From the NCBI GenBank assembly GCA_003260075.1, contig QLIY01000050.1, positions 165,525 to 229,524 of the forward strand: 64,000 bases of DNA, given 5' to 3'. Shown here in pieces: positions 47,205 through 61,376 of this stretch. The translations under genes were made by a program, and so were the position numbers. The notes under the pieces are model-generated. The model was not told where the DNA came from and searched no databases. It worked only from the letters and a program-made list of their open reading frames with translations. How positions within the stretch are numbered: the stretch's first letter is position 1; each line of letters opens with the position of its first letter. Source of the DNA: Phallusia mammillata. Taxonomy: Eukaryota; Chordata; Ascidiacea; Phlebobranchia; Ascidiidae.

Positions 47205-48138
47205 TTTTAGAGGAAAACGAATATAGAATTTAGCTTAGATGCTGCCGATCCTTGGCTACATTACATTAGTTCAGACAGTGTTCTTTATGTATTCAGTAGG
47301 CTACTGAATTTTAGTCATATTTAATATTTTATTCCGCAAAATTGCTAGCAATTTGTGCGAAATACACAACTGCAACAACGGCATTGACAACTAGAAAAAC
47401 AACAGATGGTTATGGCCGATAAACTAAAACTTTTGGCCACGCGCGCAATCTTTCATGTGGCTGTGCTTGGATCAAAGCGGTCGGCGGTCACTCGGCAGGC
47501 AGTTTTGACAATGCCGTGGTTGAAGTTAAAAGCACAAATTCTCGCGAAGAGGGCCTTGGTTTCATCTTTGCGCCTGCGGTGTTAATTTAGCACGTATCAA
47601 AGCAGGGGGTCAACAAAACTGTGGTGTTACAAAAACGATTGTTATTTATTTAGAGCTTTTCTTGCATAAACATTTACGGTGGTGAAAGTGGTAGAGTGAA
47701 AAATTCGATGCCCAAACAGCAACAAATACAAAACACGGTATATGTTCGATTGAGCAGTTTGGACTTGACTTGATAGGTTATTTATTGCTTTAGTAAACAT
47801 CAACAGTCGTAAATGTAAAATAGCGGCTTTTCCGTAACTTACAACCGTACCACCACGACGAAACGTAGACCAACTGCTGAGAGGGAGTCCAATTCGCATA
47901 ACATTTGCCATTCAAAGATAAAAGGATTACAAATCGGCTTGACTGACAAAGCACAACATGTTTAAGACGAATAACCTTATTGTGCCTTCAGCTGGTGTTG
48001 CAATTTGTTAGGTAAGAACTCCCTCTTTATCTCTTTGCGCCTCGGAGCTAGTGTAATTGTGCTCTTTACAAGGTTGACGCAGAAGTGGTGTGTTTGCATT
48101 AGGTTAGTAAGCCCTCTGTGGTCTTTGTTTTATTGCAG

Positions 48139-48167
48139 ATAGCGCTCGGGCACATCGTGCCATTTCA
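48139..48167 (+). other. Possible 5' UTR mini-exon upstream of KIF12
   Basis: A 29-nt CpG-rich segment between a good acceptor (TTTTATTGCAG) and a good donor (GTAAGT). A second candidate lies at about 48962-49021, between GTACAG and GTAAAC. Neither gives an ATG frame that joins KIF12, so they would be untranslated. Splice motifs only. Confidence 0.25.
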
Positions 48168-49181
48168 GTAAGTTGTAAAGTGAAAGTGATTTTCTAACTT
48201 TGAAGTCAGTGTTTATAGTGGGTAATATAGCTATCTTCAATGTATACTTTTTTACATAACAGCAAACCGATAGCGTATGTTAAGTCAGGCAATTTTGTAA
48301 AACGAGTTTGAGCAAAGGTACATGACTGTGAGGTTTCATTCAATGCTCGAATCATAGTTTACAAACATTTTTGCTTCGGTAAATAAGCTTGAAAGGTTTA
48401 CGGCCGAAGTAATAAAAGGGTCTCGTCTTCTTTTTGTTGAATTTCGTGAAGTGGCAAATGTCATGTAGCTTGTACCCCAATGCTCCTGACAGCTTAATCA
48501 ACATATATAACCTCTGTCAGTTGGGTTTTTAAGCATTTGTGCAGTAGTGTAGCCAATTAGTTATTGTTGTATCTGGTTGAATCTTTTCCAAACTTCTTTG
48601 GCAGAAAAAGACCATCTGTAAGAGTATAACACCTGTTAGCCTGTAGTAGCGACCATTAACACCGAAGTAGGAGATGCTGTATACTGTCGAGTCAACTTTA
48701 AGTTTGTTTGTTTTGCAGTCAGTGATAAAATTGGGTTCAATGGTTAAGTGTTTGTTTTGTCGAACTGCATGGCAGCAACAACGTAGGGTGCGTGCTTGGA
48801 GAAAAGGGGGTGTCTGTGCTTGTCATGATAACTATTCAATAAAAGGCAATTAAGCCTGGTTAGTTGTAAACATATATCAACAACTTATACTCAAGCGTGG
48901 AATGGTTTCTTTGTTTTAATCAACCAATCCGTTACATACTTCTTTCCTGAACAATGTACAGTATGGTCAGCTTTTTACAACTTTTACTGCCAGAGCAGAC
49001 ACCAGTTATGCGATTTAACAGGTAAACACCTTAGTTTGAATGGTGTCAACATGTCAGTGATATTTACACAACCCAATTACGATTATGTTGCACGCATACA
49101 GAAGTGGACTATAGGAATTTAAGCACATGTGAATATGACGTAAACAGCGTAACACATTACTTCGCGTGGCGTCAATCGACA

Positions 49182-52100
49182 ATGGAAGAAGAATTGGAAA
49201 CAAACGCTGACAAAGAAGGGACGGTGGCCGAAGACAATGAAGAGAAATCTGATGAAGAAATAAACAAACAAAGCACTTTTTCCCTCAAGGGGTGCGTACC
49301 ATTGCTTAGTTTGTTGGTAAAATGCAATGATGCAAAATATTCCCAAGTTATACAAATGAATAAACTACATTATTGGCAAACGTTTATTGTGTGCGTAATG
49401 GTATACCGCAAAACCTTCATTAAAAGACATTAGTTCCAAAATATGTGCTCTTAACACAGGAGTCGAAAACTTTCTGCTGTTGAACTTGATGCTGACGAAT
49501 GCAATGTGAACGTCGTTGCTAGGTGAGGTTAAGTTAAGCATAAAAACTGCTTTTAAACAAATGTAAAGAAGATAGAAAACAAGCCTTAAAATGTAGTGTA
49601 GAGTCAATCTAGTTTCAATACACCATTGAGTCGAACACTAAAAAACTAAACAATTTGTTTTGGGTAATAGGATTCGACCTTTAAACCCACAAGAAATCGA
49701 ACGAAGTGACAAAGTTGCGACACAGTTCCCGGGCGATGGAGCAGTTTGGGTTGAAACTCAAGGAAAAACCAAACCTTTCGCATTTCACGCCGTGTTTCAG
49801 CCTGGGTGTTCACAAGAGGAGGTTTTCAAAAACAGCGGTAAGCACCTTCTAAATATCAGTTAGAATAATTAATAAACGCTATAAGAGTTTTCTAGTATGT
49901 TCGAAACTAATAACTCAGACTTTGTGTACATATGATTTATGTATTGTGTACCTAAGCATACATCATAATTACAATAGAGTCAACCTGCCGTGCTGGTAGT
50001 ATACTATCATTAACAACTGTTTTTAACATTAAAAATGTACATGTTTAAATATCTGGTGGGACATGTTGGAAATAAAATGGATTCATTGTTAGGTATGGGA
50101 AACCTTTTGGACATGGCCATCGGAGGTTATGCTTGTACGGCGTTTGCCTATGGACAGACAGGTTCTGGAAAAACATTCACTCTCACGGGACCTGTCACTC
50201 CGGCAAGTATTCACTACTACTGGTGTCTTACTCTAGTTGTAAAAAAATCGATGCCAAAGCTGAAATCTGTGGGTTATAAAATGTCCTTCATGGGTGCAAT
50301 ATATTGTTACAGGAAAAGTATTGGAAAAAGTTTCAAATTAAAGTCACTGGGTTACCAAATTTGTTTGACAAGGTACAGTAAGATCAGGTTAAAAAACAGG
50401 TTTTGGTTGAACACCTTCGCTTGTACGTTATGTTAACTTGAAATTCAATTGCCTGGGAAAGTCTTCCCCAACTACACGCGACGCTATGGTTAACAAAAGT
50501 TATCGGCTACGGTGACCAGACTTAGATGTTTCTCTCATGAGTTCACACGCGCGCAAATGACACCTCTCATTGTGGCCTGAAAACTCCCTAACCCAACAAC
50601 AAACACTATAAAAGTGACAACTCCCAGCCTTACACTTTATCTGAGTGTTGGTTGTTTACTAATCAGTCATGTTTTGACTGGTCTCTCATCTTTGTTTTGT
50701 CGGGACTCATTTTTCACTGAGTTTTGTTTTTGATTTTCGCCGCTTGTCGCGCTGTTGGGGTTTAAATTGATTCTTGGTCCTGTCACTGTCAAGGACCTTA
50801 ACGGCCGCAGTTTGTGTTGAGGTAAACACAAGTGAAGCACTTTGGGTTCTGCCTGTCACACAATACTATCACTACACCGAGCTGAAAGAGAATTCGTGAT
50901 TTAGTGTTTACTTTCAGAAAGAATACACTTAAAACTGTCATTTTTCTGACTGAGAGCGATTGCGTTTGTAGTTAAAAGTAATTTACCTCAACGTCAGTAA
51001 GAATCACTGAAATAAATTGCCTGTTGTGACTGCTAAGTGCCAATTAAAGATAGTGTTTTCACTTTAAAATAGATTGTTAATTTGTTGACTTTCTAATTTG
51101 TTGACTTCCTAATCTAGTTACATCACAGCACCTTCTGAACGATTGTTTACTGTTTAGTCCCAACAGATCTTAAAGTAACGTTGCCTTTTGTACACTTTCA
51201 GGAAGCAACGGAACTTACCCAGGAAAAATCCTTAAGCGATCCTGAGAGCTACGGATTAATCCAGTTTAGTTTTGCTTACCTAATGGATCAAGTAGCGCAA
51301 AAATCCCAGTCCAACTTCACTATTAAAGCATCCTACCTCGAAATCTACAATGAACAGGTAAACACTATTGAACGATCAGGATTGTTTCCACTGTTATAGA
51401 AGATGTGAATAGGATGAACTGCAAAGCGGAAAGACGAAGTTTACTTGGGGATCCTTCTACGTTTTGAAAGTTTGTTTTATTGAGGGTTAAGACTCTAATA
51501 ACTCATATTTTGGTGTTACGAGACAGTGCACGGGTTTTACCTAACTTAACCAAACCACTTGTTCCCAGTCCCCAGACTTTAGAAAATCTAAAAAGTTTAA
51601 AAAATATTACTGTAATTGTTATATTTAAGGGTTTGTGGTTCGTTTTGCCCACCGAATTCAACCTAACGTCCAGACGCGGACGCCAAAGGCAAGGGTCAGA
51701 ATGGTTTGACCATTTGTATCAACAATGCTCCAAAAATGTTTCATTAATGGTTTGTTCTATTTGGTACTTAAAAACGGATTTAAAATATCACCTGTGGTTT
51801 ACAACAATCTTTCTGTCCCCAACAGGTCCAGGATCTCTTAAACCCCTCATCATTCGAAGCGGCGCAGGTCCGCTGGTCAAAGGCTTTAGGATTTTACGTG
51901 GACAACCTCTTTATCAGGGAGGTGGAGACTCTTGAAGACCTGATGGTGGTGCTAGAGGACGGCATGAAAAATCGAGCGGTTGCTGAGCATAATATGAACG
52001 AGCATTCAAGCAGAAGTCACAGCATACTAACTGTTTACCTTGATAGCGATTCGGTAAATATTTGATTTGTTTTTGTAAAAATCAGCAACAAATGTACTGA

Positions 52101-55100
52101 CAAACGAATTTTTGAATGTAAAGTGTTAAAAAATATATTGTTGTGTATTTATTTAATTTTAACATACAGAAAACTCAGTTAATTCTCCCATTTCGGACAA
52201 AACTCGAGGTACAAACGATTTGTAATGTGGTAAGGCTTAATTAAACTAATCGACATCGGTGAATCTTCGCATAATCGAGTGAAATGTTTTAGCCCAAGGA
52301 TTAATCAAGGTTTACTGTATTTATAGGAATAGCTTGATATAAAGTCATTCTTTTGATAATAATTCGACAAGTAGTGTAACTGTTGCTATTAATTATAAAC
52401 AATTAAACCCTTTCTTTAAATTTCTTGATGAACTGAAAAATGTAACACTTTGGAATTTGTTACGTCACAGACTGAGGAGAATGATTTGATTGTGACGAAA
52501 CATGGCAAGGTTTCGTTCGTGGATTTAGCTGGAAGCGAGAAAGTAAAAGAAACTGGTTCAACTGGGGAAACTTTAATCGAAGCAACAAATATCAACAGAA
52601 GTCTGTTAACTTTAGGTAGGTTGGCCTGTAATAAATCAATCGAATTAAGCATCATGTTTGGTAAATTATATTGACCGCTTTATTCCTATTCTAATCGTAT
52701 TTTACGTTCTCGGCCCTAAAAATACCGAATACAACTTTTTTGCTTCTTGGCAGATTTCATAAGATAAACTTATTGCTAAAGTTTTTCGTCAACTAATCCC
52801 ACATACCTAAAAGCTTACACTACCCTTAAAACATTTAAAGTTGTTTTTTTAGTGAAGGAAAGGTAGCACTCTGCGGTATTAGTTTTTTTGCCACAGATAA
52901 AAAAAGTTGCTTACGGTTAATAAAATTACTCCAATTCGTCTCTTCTTTCAGTATCTAAAATTCGAAGCACTTAATAACACTTTCTCATTACCTAAGATTT
53001 GAAAAGTCCCAACACAAACTTGGCACAGTCACACTTAGTGCGTCACAAGGTATCAAGTAAAGAGGTCTGAAGTAGCAGATGTAGCTTTGTTACGTAACAA
53101 ACCCAACAATGACGTATTGTACTTGATTAGAACAAAAAGATCTGACATTGCCTTTGTCTGTGAATTTTGTTATTATGACAACACTGGAATCTGTTATGTC
53201 AAAATGCCTTTTTTCAAAATAGACGAAAAGGCAAAAGCGTTTATTTTGGCAAAGTTATATCTTACAATTTGCGATCTAAATGAGCCGTAGTTTGGAAAAA
53301 ATAAAAACTGAAAAATATTAATTACTTAATTCGAAGCGCCACGAAGTCAATATTTGCTTCATGATTGTAAGTGTGACTATAAAACGTTTAGAGGAGCATT
53401 CGGGGAGCTTTGCGGCAAAACAATTATTCACTTACAGACTCCCCACAGAGAAGTTTGTTTGTCAGGGATTGCTGGAAAAGAAAAGGCCCTTGTTGTCAGG
53501 GGCATACGCTTAAGGAGATGCGCCATAACAAATATTGTTTGTCTAGTGCAGAAATATTTATTTATTACGTTGACTCCATAGGTTTATAGGCACGAAGCAA
53601 GGCAAAAGTCTGAAATATCAAATAAATAACCATGCTGCGTTTGTTTTGAATAAGTTTCACAAGTAAGTATGTTTGAGCCTGAGTTTAAAGATTTGTTAGC
53701 TTTAGAAAAATCGTAGAAAGGGGAAGCTAGTTTTAGTAACAAGGCCGTTGTCATGGCACTAGGCCACACGTTTGTGTTTTACAGCCACACTATGTTTTCG
53801 TAAGGTTTTAATAGGCACAAATTCTGTTTTCCAGGCAATTGTATATCGGCATTGAGTGACGCAAAGAAACGGGGAGGTCATATTCCGTACAGAGACAGCA
53901 AGCTTACAAAACTACTCGCAGATAGTCTGGGAGGCACCGGAGTTACTTTGATGGTAAGTTGGTATATAATTATTTTTAGTTTATATGCTATGCAAATTTG
54001 TGAAAAAAAATCACGAAAAAACGTTTGTTTGTGGCCTTGGGTTGTGTTTGTTGTGGAATATTTTTTTTCATAATTTGAACTTAATGTATTTTTGAGTTCC
54101 GGTTGTTTACAAGAGTTGTATGGGGCCTATGTCAAACGGTTGAGTACAAGCAGAAATTGTAGCAATACATTTTTAGATTACTGACATTAGAGTATCATCC
54201 TGTGATTTTTAAGATTTCTGACAGAACACATATTGTTTTTGCCAATTTCATGAACAAAAGTTCGCTGCACAGTAAGACATAAACAAAAATCTTACCAATT
54301 TAAAGAGTTTTTGTTTAATAAACTTGTTTTTGACTGTAAATGGTTGACTCCATGGGATACGTAAGTTTGAACATATAAACATATTCTACTTTGATGGAAT
54401 TTTGTACCAGTCCTTAGTAATGCAAACATACGAAACATAGTTTCAATTATGTTTGCAGATCATGTTCATTTTTACAGCTTTAATCTATACTTTGGCGCTG
54501 TTGAATGTCACAAAAATATGCTGAACAGATAAGCTTTTGAACTGTCTGTGTAAGACGTTCACAATTTTAGGTGTTCCATATTTTGCTACTACATTACATT
54601 TAGACATGAGTTTCAAATTACTTCCGTTTTGTCAACTTCCTAAAAGCCTTTTACCGCTTGGGGTTGTTGTGTATTTGACGTAACGTTCAATTTAGCGATT
54701 CAACGATTCAAAGACGCTAATCGAGGGAACTCAATTAGCTCAAGTACACACTTCAAGCAGGCTTGCGGCCGCAATGAAGGCATGGTTGTACGACATTGCT
54801 ACCTTGACTTATTTTGTCCTGTTAGTTGCAGTGTTCAAAGCATTTGTTTGCGTTGGTCCAAAATTTAATTGCGGTATACTTAAACTTGATGTTTTGATCT
54901 CATAAAAATACTTGTAGTTAATCATTTTCAAGTTAACGAGGTGTTGCAGCTTTAGCAAAACTTTCAAACTGGTTTTAGTTGTGCAGAGAGCGATTTGTTG
55001 TTTTGTGTGTTAAGTTTTGCCGATTAAAGTGAAGGATTTCAACAATTTCACTGTAAATTATCCCACGGCCAGCTAACCAAGGCAACAAAGGTTTTAAAGC

Positions 55101-58100
55101 AACAAGTACGCGCCATCTCTAAAAATATCTTCAACGAAATCGGTTAATCTTATTCGGCGGCTAGATTTGTTCAAGGGGCGACTAAAATCCACAAATCAAA
55201 TCAAAGTGCTTTTCATTGTCAAGTTCTATTTGCAACCGCACGCAATAAGAAATATTGAGTTCAGTATTGAGCCACCTGATAAATTTGACGAATTAGGTGG
55301 CGCCTTTTATTAATTTCAGATTAACAGTCACGAGACAGTAATGGACACTGATAAGAAATGAACAACATTTAGCAAGGGCATTTTTGTGAGATATGTGTTG
55401 GTTTTCACCCTATTGGTCGCAGCTTCGTAGAACGAAAACTACCTAAATCATAATCCGTTTCCGAAACGATTATTGACTCTAACCGGGTACCAACTGTTCC
55501 AAAATGATATCCGAATAAAACTAGTTGTTTAATAAATTTAACATGTTTAGCTTTAATTACCTTAGATACTGTTTTTTTTCATTGGTATGTTGTCAAATAA
55601 GCAATTCTGTAAAGTAAGCTAGTCGCCCTGGTTTCAGTGTTTTACAAAGGGAATTAGGATGGGTGTATATCACAGAATGTACATGTTTCTACATTGATCA
55701 ATTTGAAACGGGTACCCGGTTTGTTTCAGTTATCTCGAGTAAGCTGGTGTAACTAAATAGATAATTTTCTAACCATCAAATTTCTATAAAATATCCATTT
55801 AGACACGATTTAATGCGAAGTTGTGGCCGTGTAGTCTTATTGGCATCTATTATGCCAGACTATAGACACGTCTTTAGTAGTACTTTACGGTGGTGACACA
55901 ATATCAATAGAAAACTGATTTACGACATCAACGGTAAACACAGCGTTTGAACTCGCATGCTGTTGGTTTTAGTGGTCGACTGGACAAAAGGTCGTGCTCT
56001 TAAGGTGCGCAGATCATGCCAAGATACCGGATTTGGCTGGTGTTTAATCACCTTTGTGTTTGTCAGGTTTTGTCGAAATGTTAAGGTTTCAGTTCAGTTC
56101 ACTTTGATCAGTATAGCGGTGTTTAGGTAGAAGCCTTCACATAATGTACGGTTTAAAAAAGCCTGTACATCAGTAGAAATCATTTTAAACAAATCCTCAA
56201 TTAAAAACAAATATGAATTAGTATCAAATCGATTAGTTTAAGCGAGTGAAAGTTAATTTATTCCAGATTAGGAGCAGTCTAAAATGGGGACATCCTCACT
56301 GTCTGCGGTAGCATCGCATCTGCTAAAAGTTGATTAAAGCAGCGTTGTTAACAGCTTTTCAACGCCACTTCAAACAGCTTCTTCACAGCAAGAATGTTTT
56401 GTGTCATTCTGAAATTCCCCAGCCCCTAAATAATTGCCTTTGACTCGATCAGGAGAGCTGATAGGATAAGTTTTTTTGCAAAGTTAGCCGAATTTCGTTT
56501 TTAAACTCTGTCATGCATGAGTGACGATGGCCGATGACGAAATAATTAGTGACGAAAGTTGCTGGTGTCAGTGTCACGATTTGGATGAGGTAAAATCTTT
56601 TGACTTATGCTCTGGCCAATCTTAAAGCTTAAATGTGCTTAGATTGTGGTTTTGTCCTTTGATTCTTTACCAGCAAATTACAAAATCTTCACCTAACACG
56701 TTTTTGATTTGTAGTTTTTAAACATATTTGGATCCCAAGTTTAAGCAGCATTTTCCACTACTGGTTGTAAAAGTTTTTTATTTAAATTCAAAATTCGGTA
56801 TATTTGTTAAACTGAATGAAAAACATAACTGCCAAGTACTGTATGTAGAATACATCATGCAGACGTTTTAACAATCCCTGTTGTCATCATCAGTGCAGGA
56901 TGTCAATCGAGCTAAAACCGGGTTCTGTATAAACAAGTACTCTGGCAGTTATGTTTTTTAATTAAGTTACTTTTTAGTACTGTCCGTGCATAGTAACCTT
57001 TGTTTATGCTATTTTGACATTTTGTTGCGATTTTATAAAATAACAACTTATAAACGCGAGTGAAAGGGCTAACAAGTGTTGCCTTCAGTGGGTTTCGAAC
57101 AAGTATTTACCTCCCAGTGATAAACCATTGTTAACAAAACCTGCGTTCGATTCAACGTCTATGGTCCGTTTGTTGCGCAACAAAGCAATCAGGTCTTAGC
57201 CTAAAACAGCTCGTACCATAGCGCCAATTGTTCTTTCCCTATATTAACTAGTTGCTGTGACAGCAAAACAACATGTGAAAGGCAGTGATAAATGCTGCCT
57301 GTCAGTCCATGTTAGAATTATTGTCACAAGGTAATCTTGAAGTTTTTTTGACAGATTGCTTGTGTGACGCCTTCAAGCTATAACTTATCGGAAACTTTGA
57401 ATACTCTGAGATACGCAAAACGAGCAAGGAAAATTAAAAACAAGTAAGTATAAGAGTGTTTGTGTGATTGACTGTGTATATTTGCTGTCTATAGGAAATT
57501 AATGCTGATAAAATTGTTTTCGCATTGAATGAAGTACTTTGCTATCATAGAATGTATCCTACCATTTCGAATTTGTTGGTTTAAGCCGAAAGTAAAATTA
57601 AATCTTAATGATATGTTTGTTTTGTTTCTAAATACGACTTACTATCGCAAGGTGCAGACTTAGATGGTATTTTCACCAAATTGAAATTCCCACAACTTAA
57701 AACAATACATGCACTTTTGCATGAAAGTACTGATAGTTTTGTAGCAACTTCTAATAAAATCTCCACATCATAATGTCTAGGCTATTTCAACAACAATTTT
57801 GTACGTATTAATGCAATTATTTGAATTTGTCACAGTGCAATATGAACTATGGTAAAAGGTTACGCAGAAATATTAAAACTCTTGCGTTTTTGAAGACCTG
57901 TGGTTCGGATAGATCCACGCGAAGAACTGATTCTCAAGTTGCAACGTGAAATGAAACTTTTGCGTCAGGAAAATCACTTTCTTCGCAACCAGTTGGAATT
58001 TCCACAACGTGAAAAACCGCGATTTCCGCACCCCAACACTGCTGACGGGATGAAACCTAGACATGACGGAGATAGAGGTAAAATAAAAACACTTTTGACC

Positions 58101-61100
58101 ATTTACCTGGGGTTTTATAATTATGACGTTAATTATATCGTTAAATTACTATAGTCTGCTTAACGCAGTGTTTCCCAACCTTTTTCGACAAACTTCTTAC
58201 TTATCAATTATAAACATTTGTTTATCAATTATAAACATTTAAATTTTAATTAAAAACAAGCATGAAGCATTAACGTAAAAACATATTCACCTACAGTGAG
58301 TTTGCTAGCAGTTAAACAGACTTTTTGTAAATGAATGTGTTAACTCGAATTTTACTCTATTTAGAACCTCAAGCACCATACCTTCCGGCCATAAAAGCGA
58401 ATGATAGCAAAGATAAATCTCCGGATCAGCGTTCTGTATCCGACAGTAGCCTCTATGAAATGCTACAGGTAGGTTTGTTTACTTCGCAATAAAACTAACC
58501 ACAGCATATAATAAAATTATGATAAAATCCGCCAGCTAGAAACAAAGGCCATGTACTTGTAAACGAAATGGGACTACATTTTAGGAGTATATGGTTGAGA
58601 ACGAAGCTCTGCGAAATGAAAATCAAAACCTTGTTTCCCGGCACAATGTGAACGAAAGGGAACATAGAATCATATCAAGCGAAAACGACAGATTGTCAAG
58701 AAAACTAGAAGGCGTAAGCAGGTAACAAGAATTTGTGGAATTTAAAACATATGTATGAATGTATGTTATCTAAAAATGGTTGTTTTTATGTAACTCAAAG
58801 TAAACGCGTTGTACACTGCTAATCTAATGCCCATAAAAAGCAGTGTTACCGATTAAAATCAAGGCAAGTGCATTGTGCAAGATGCACCAAGCTCTGATTA
58901 AATGTATAATAGTGCAAATAATTTAGTAAAATCGCTTTCCAAAGGTTTTAGTTTTGAGCATGTCCAGCAGTTAGTTGTTTAACTACAAACCAGTCATTGG
59001 TATACTGTGTCGCAACTGTGTTGTAAAGTATTCGGCTGTCGCAGGAGGTCGGAATATCTTCTATCAGGTTACTTTACGCTCGCGCCTTGGGTCTCAAATG
59101 TCGCCTCTATGTTACCCACCTTTTATCAGCCGAGAACCCGAATACCAAGTGCCACAATGGGGGCCTGGTGCGGCCGGTCCGTGGGTCACTGGCCAAGGAA
59201 TTGTGGTAATCATGTTGCTATTCGTGTCAGGAGTGCAACTTAATGCCAGACTAGGGAGTGGTAGTTGCCGACCCCACAATCTGCGACGTCTTTTGCAGGC
59301 GGTTATTCGATTATCGTTGATTATTGTACCGGGTTTCGTTTGTTTGCAGTCGCAGTTTTGAGGTTGTGTTTCCTTTTTCCTTCTCGCTTTTTTGGTTTCT
59401 TTTTTCTCTTTTCTCTCGCGCCATGACGCGTGTTCACCGATAAACAAAGTGCGAAGAAAAGACACCTGACAATGTAGAATTTGACCAAACATCACACGTA
59501 CACTTTGCCAGATGTTTCTTACGCGAAGAAGAAAATTTAAATTGTGCGAAGATGTCAGAATATTCAACAAAAGATTATTTTAGCAAATAAAGAAACAATT
59601 AAAAAAGGTGGTAGTCTGAGATACGGAAGTGTTAACCTGAAAAAGTCAGTTTAGTTGTCAGGGTAAAGCCGAGTTTCTAAATGTATCAACAGCTTAAATT
59701 TCAAAGAACATCGTATTTGCAGTTGCATATTGTTACTTTGTAAAACGAGTTTGGTCACCTTGAGTGTAAAGTGACTCTTACCAATTAGATTTGTCGTAAA
59801 TTTTGTTTTCGCACACACTTGTTATCACTGTTTTTATACTACAAGATCGTTGTGTTTCAAGGTATGCTTTCTGTCGCAGGCGTCTCGTATGGGACGTCGA
59901 AACATCGGTTGTTTGTAATAAAATTAAGAGCAAATAGAGCAATACTCGTATACATTACACTTGGCAGCAACAGCTTATTTACTGCATATAAATGTTGTAT
60001 AATTACTTCTCTTTGCAGACTAATGATGTCAAGTCCTGCATACGGTTCATCCTTCCTCAGTCGGACAAACTCGGGTCATTCCAACCTTTCCTTTCAAACA
60101 TACAGTTCCTCTATAACTCCGTTGTCACAACAACAGCCCTTCCAATTTAGCCCCCACAAAGTTGCAAAGAAAAGTGACTCCAATTTTCCACCGTACGCAG
60201 CCAGGGGCTACCAACCCGGGCCGGCACCCATGTTAGCCTGGAACCCCTCACCCCACCCGGCCCCAGTTCTTAATGGGGATCTCCCTCCGTTAAGGGATTC
60301 CCCGAATGCGCAACGTATGGTAGATCGTGGAAGAATTCATCCACAGACTAAACCTAAATGGTAAGTAGTGTTGTGTTTATTATTTTGAGGTCAATGTTAT
60401 ATAGTTTTATAGTCGCTGTGTGTTTGTTTTTGTTCATGTACGGCGCTACAAAGCTTCAGTTGGTAATGCAATCTATATAAATCTGTGTTATTTGCAACAA
60501 AATCTATTTAAATGCGAATATGTATAAAAAGGGCTTGATGCGAGTATGATTTTTTTCAAAAATTTCGGACATGATTCGGCTTTTTTTAAATCATTTTGCT
60601 TCGGTTTCGGGCCCCAATTTTAATCCCGCTTGCATTTACAACTCTGTATGATCATGACATTTTATGAGCATTAAATGCACAGTATTTACAGCTACACCTT
60701 TCCTTGAATGTTAACAAATTACGGGCTCACCAAGTTTACTAATTAATATCATGTAGTGTTGTTTGGCCTTGTCGTTTTTTTTATATGCAATACTTATGCC
60801 TACGATATTGTTCAAGCTCAATTGTTTACATTCGCAGGAAAAAGTCGTCTACCTATGCCGCTCAGTTCAAACAGAGGCAAAACTGGAATCGCGAACTGGC
60901 ACAAAGCAAGTCGACGTCATCAAAAGCGAACGGTGACGTCATGAAAGACTTTCCAATGCGCGACTACCGACCCCCGCGTGCCGAATACCTCTATCATGGC
61001 TCAAGCGAATCCTCTGACGTTTTTCAATCGACCATGGACGGTCACGTGTCCTCTGCCCCCCCCCCCCCCCCCCCCCCCCTAGTGACGTCAGCCGTTTCCG

Positions 61101-61290
61101 GCCTGATTTCCATGTGAGGTTTAACCAGAAGTCGAACCACGCCGCAGCGGCACCTAGCGGCGGAGCGTTGCCCCAAGAAGCTTACAAGGCCCAAGAAATC
61201 ACCCCACGGTCAATGACAAAGGAACTTTCAGCAAGTAAGTTTTAAGTTACGAAACTATAGATCTTTTCAAATTGTTTTGTTGTCCTAGAT

Positions 61291-61376
<86 letters not shown>

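Larger units (their letters stand above)
45574..49101. other. GGA-KIF12 intergenic region
   Basis: No coding gene could be supported. It contains a hAT element split by the C run at 47111-47198, and short spliced-looking segments before KIF12 that may be 5' UTR. Open frames at 45655-45974 (both strands) and 46427-46733 (minus) show no domain. CpG content is intermediate. Confidence 0.5.
53954..57354 (+). other. Long KIF12 intron (3.4 kb) inside the motor
   Basis: It separates the loop coding TLM from IACVTPSS. It holds a candidate small first exon (56527-56589) and an inverted-repeat element (56819-56959). The rest (53954-56500) shows no recognised feature on either strand. Confidence 0.6.
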
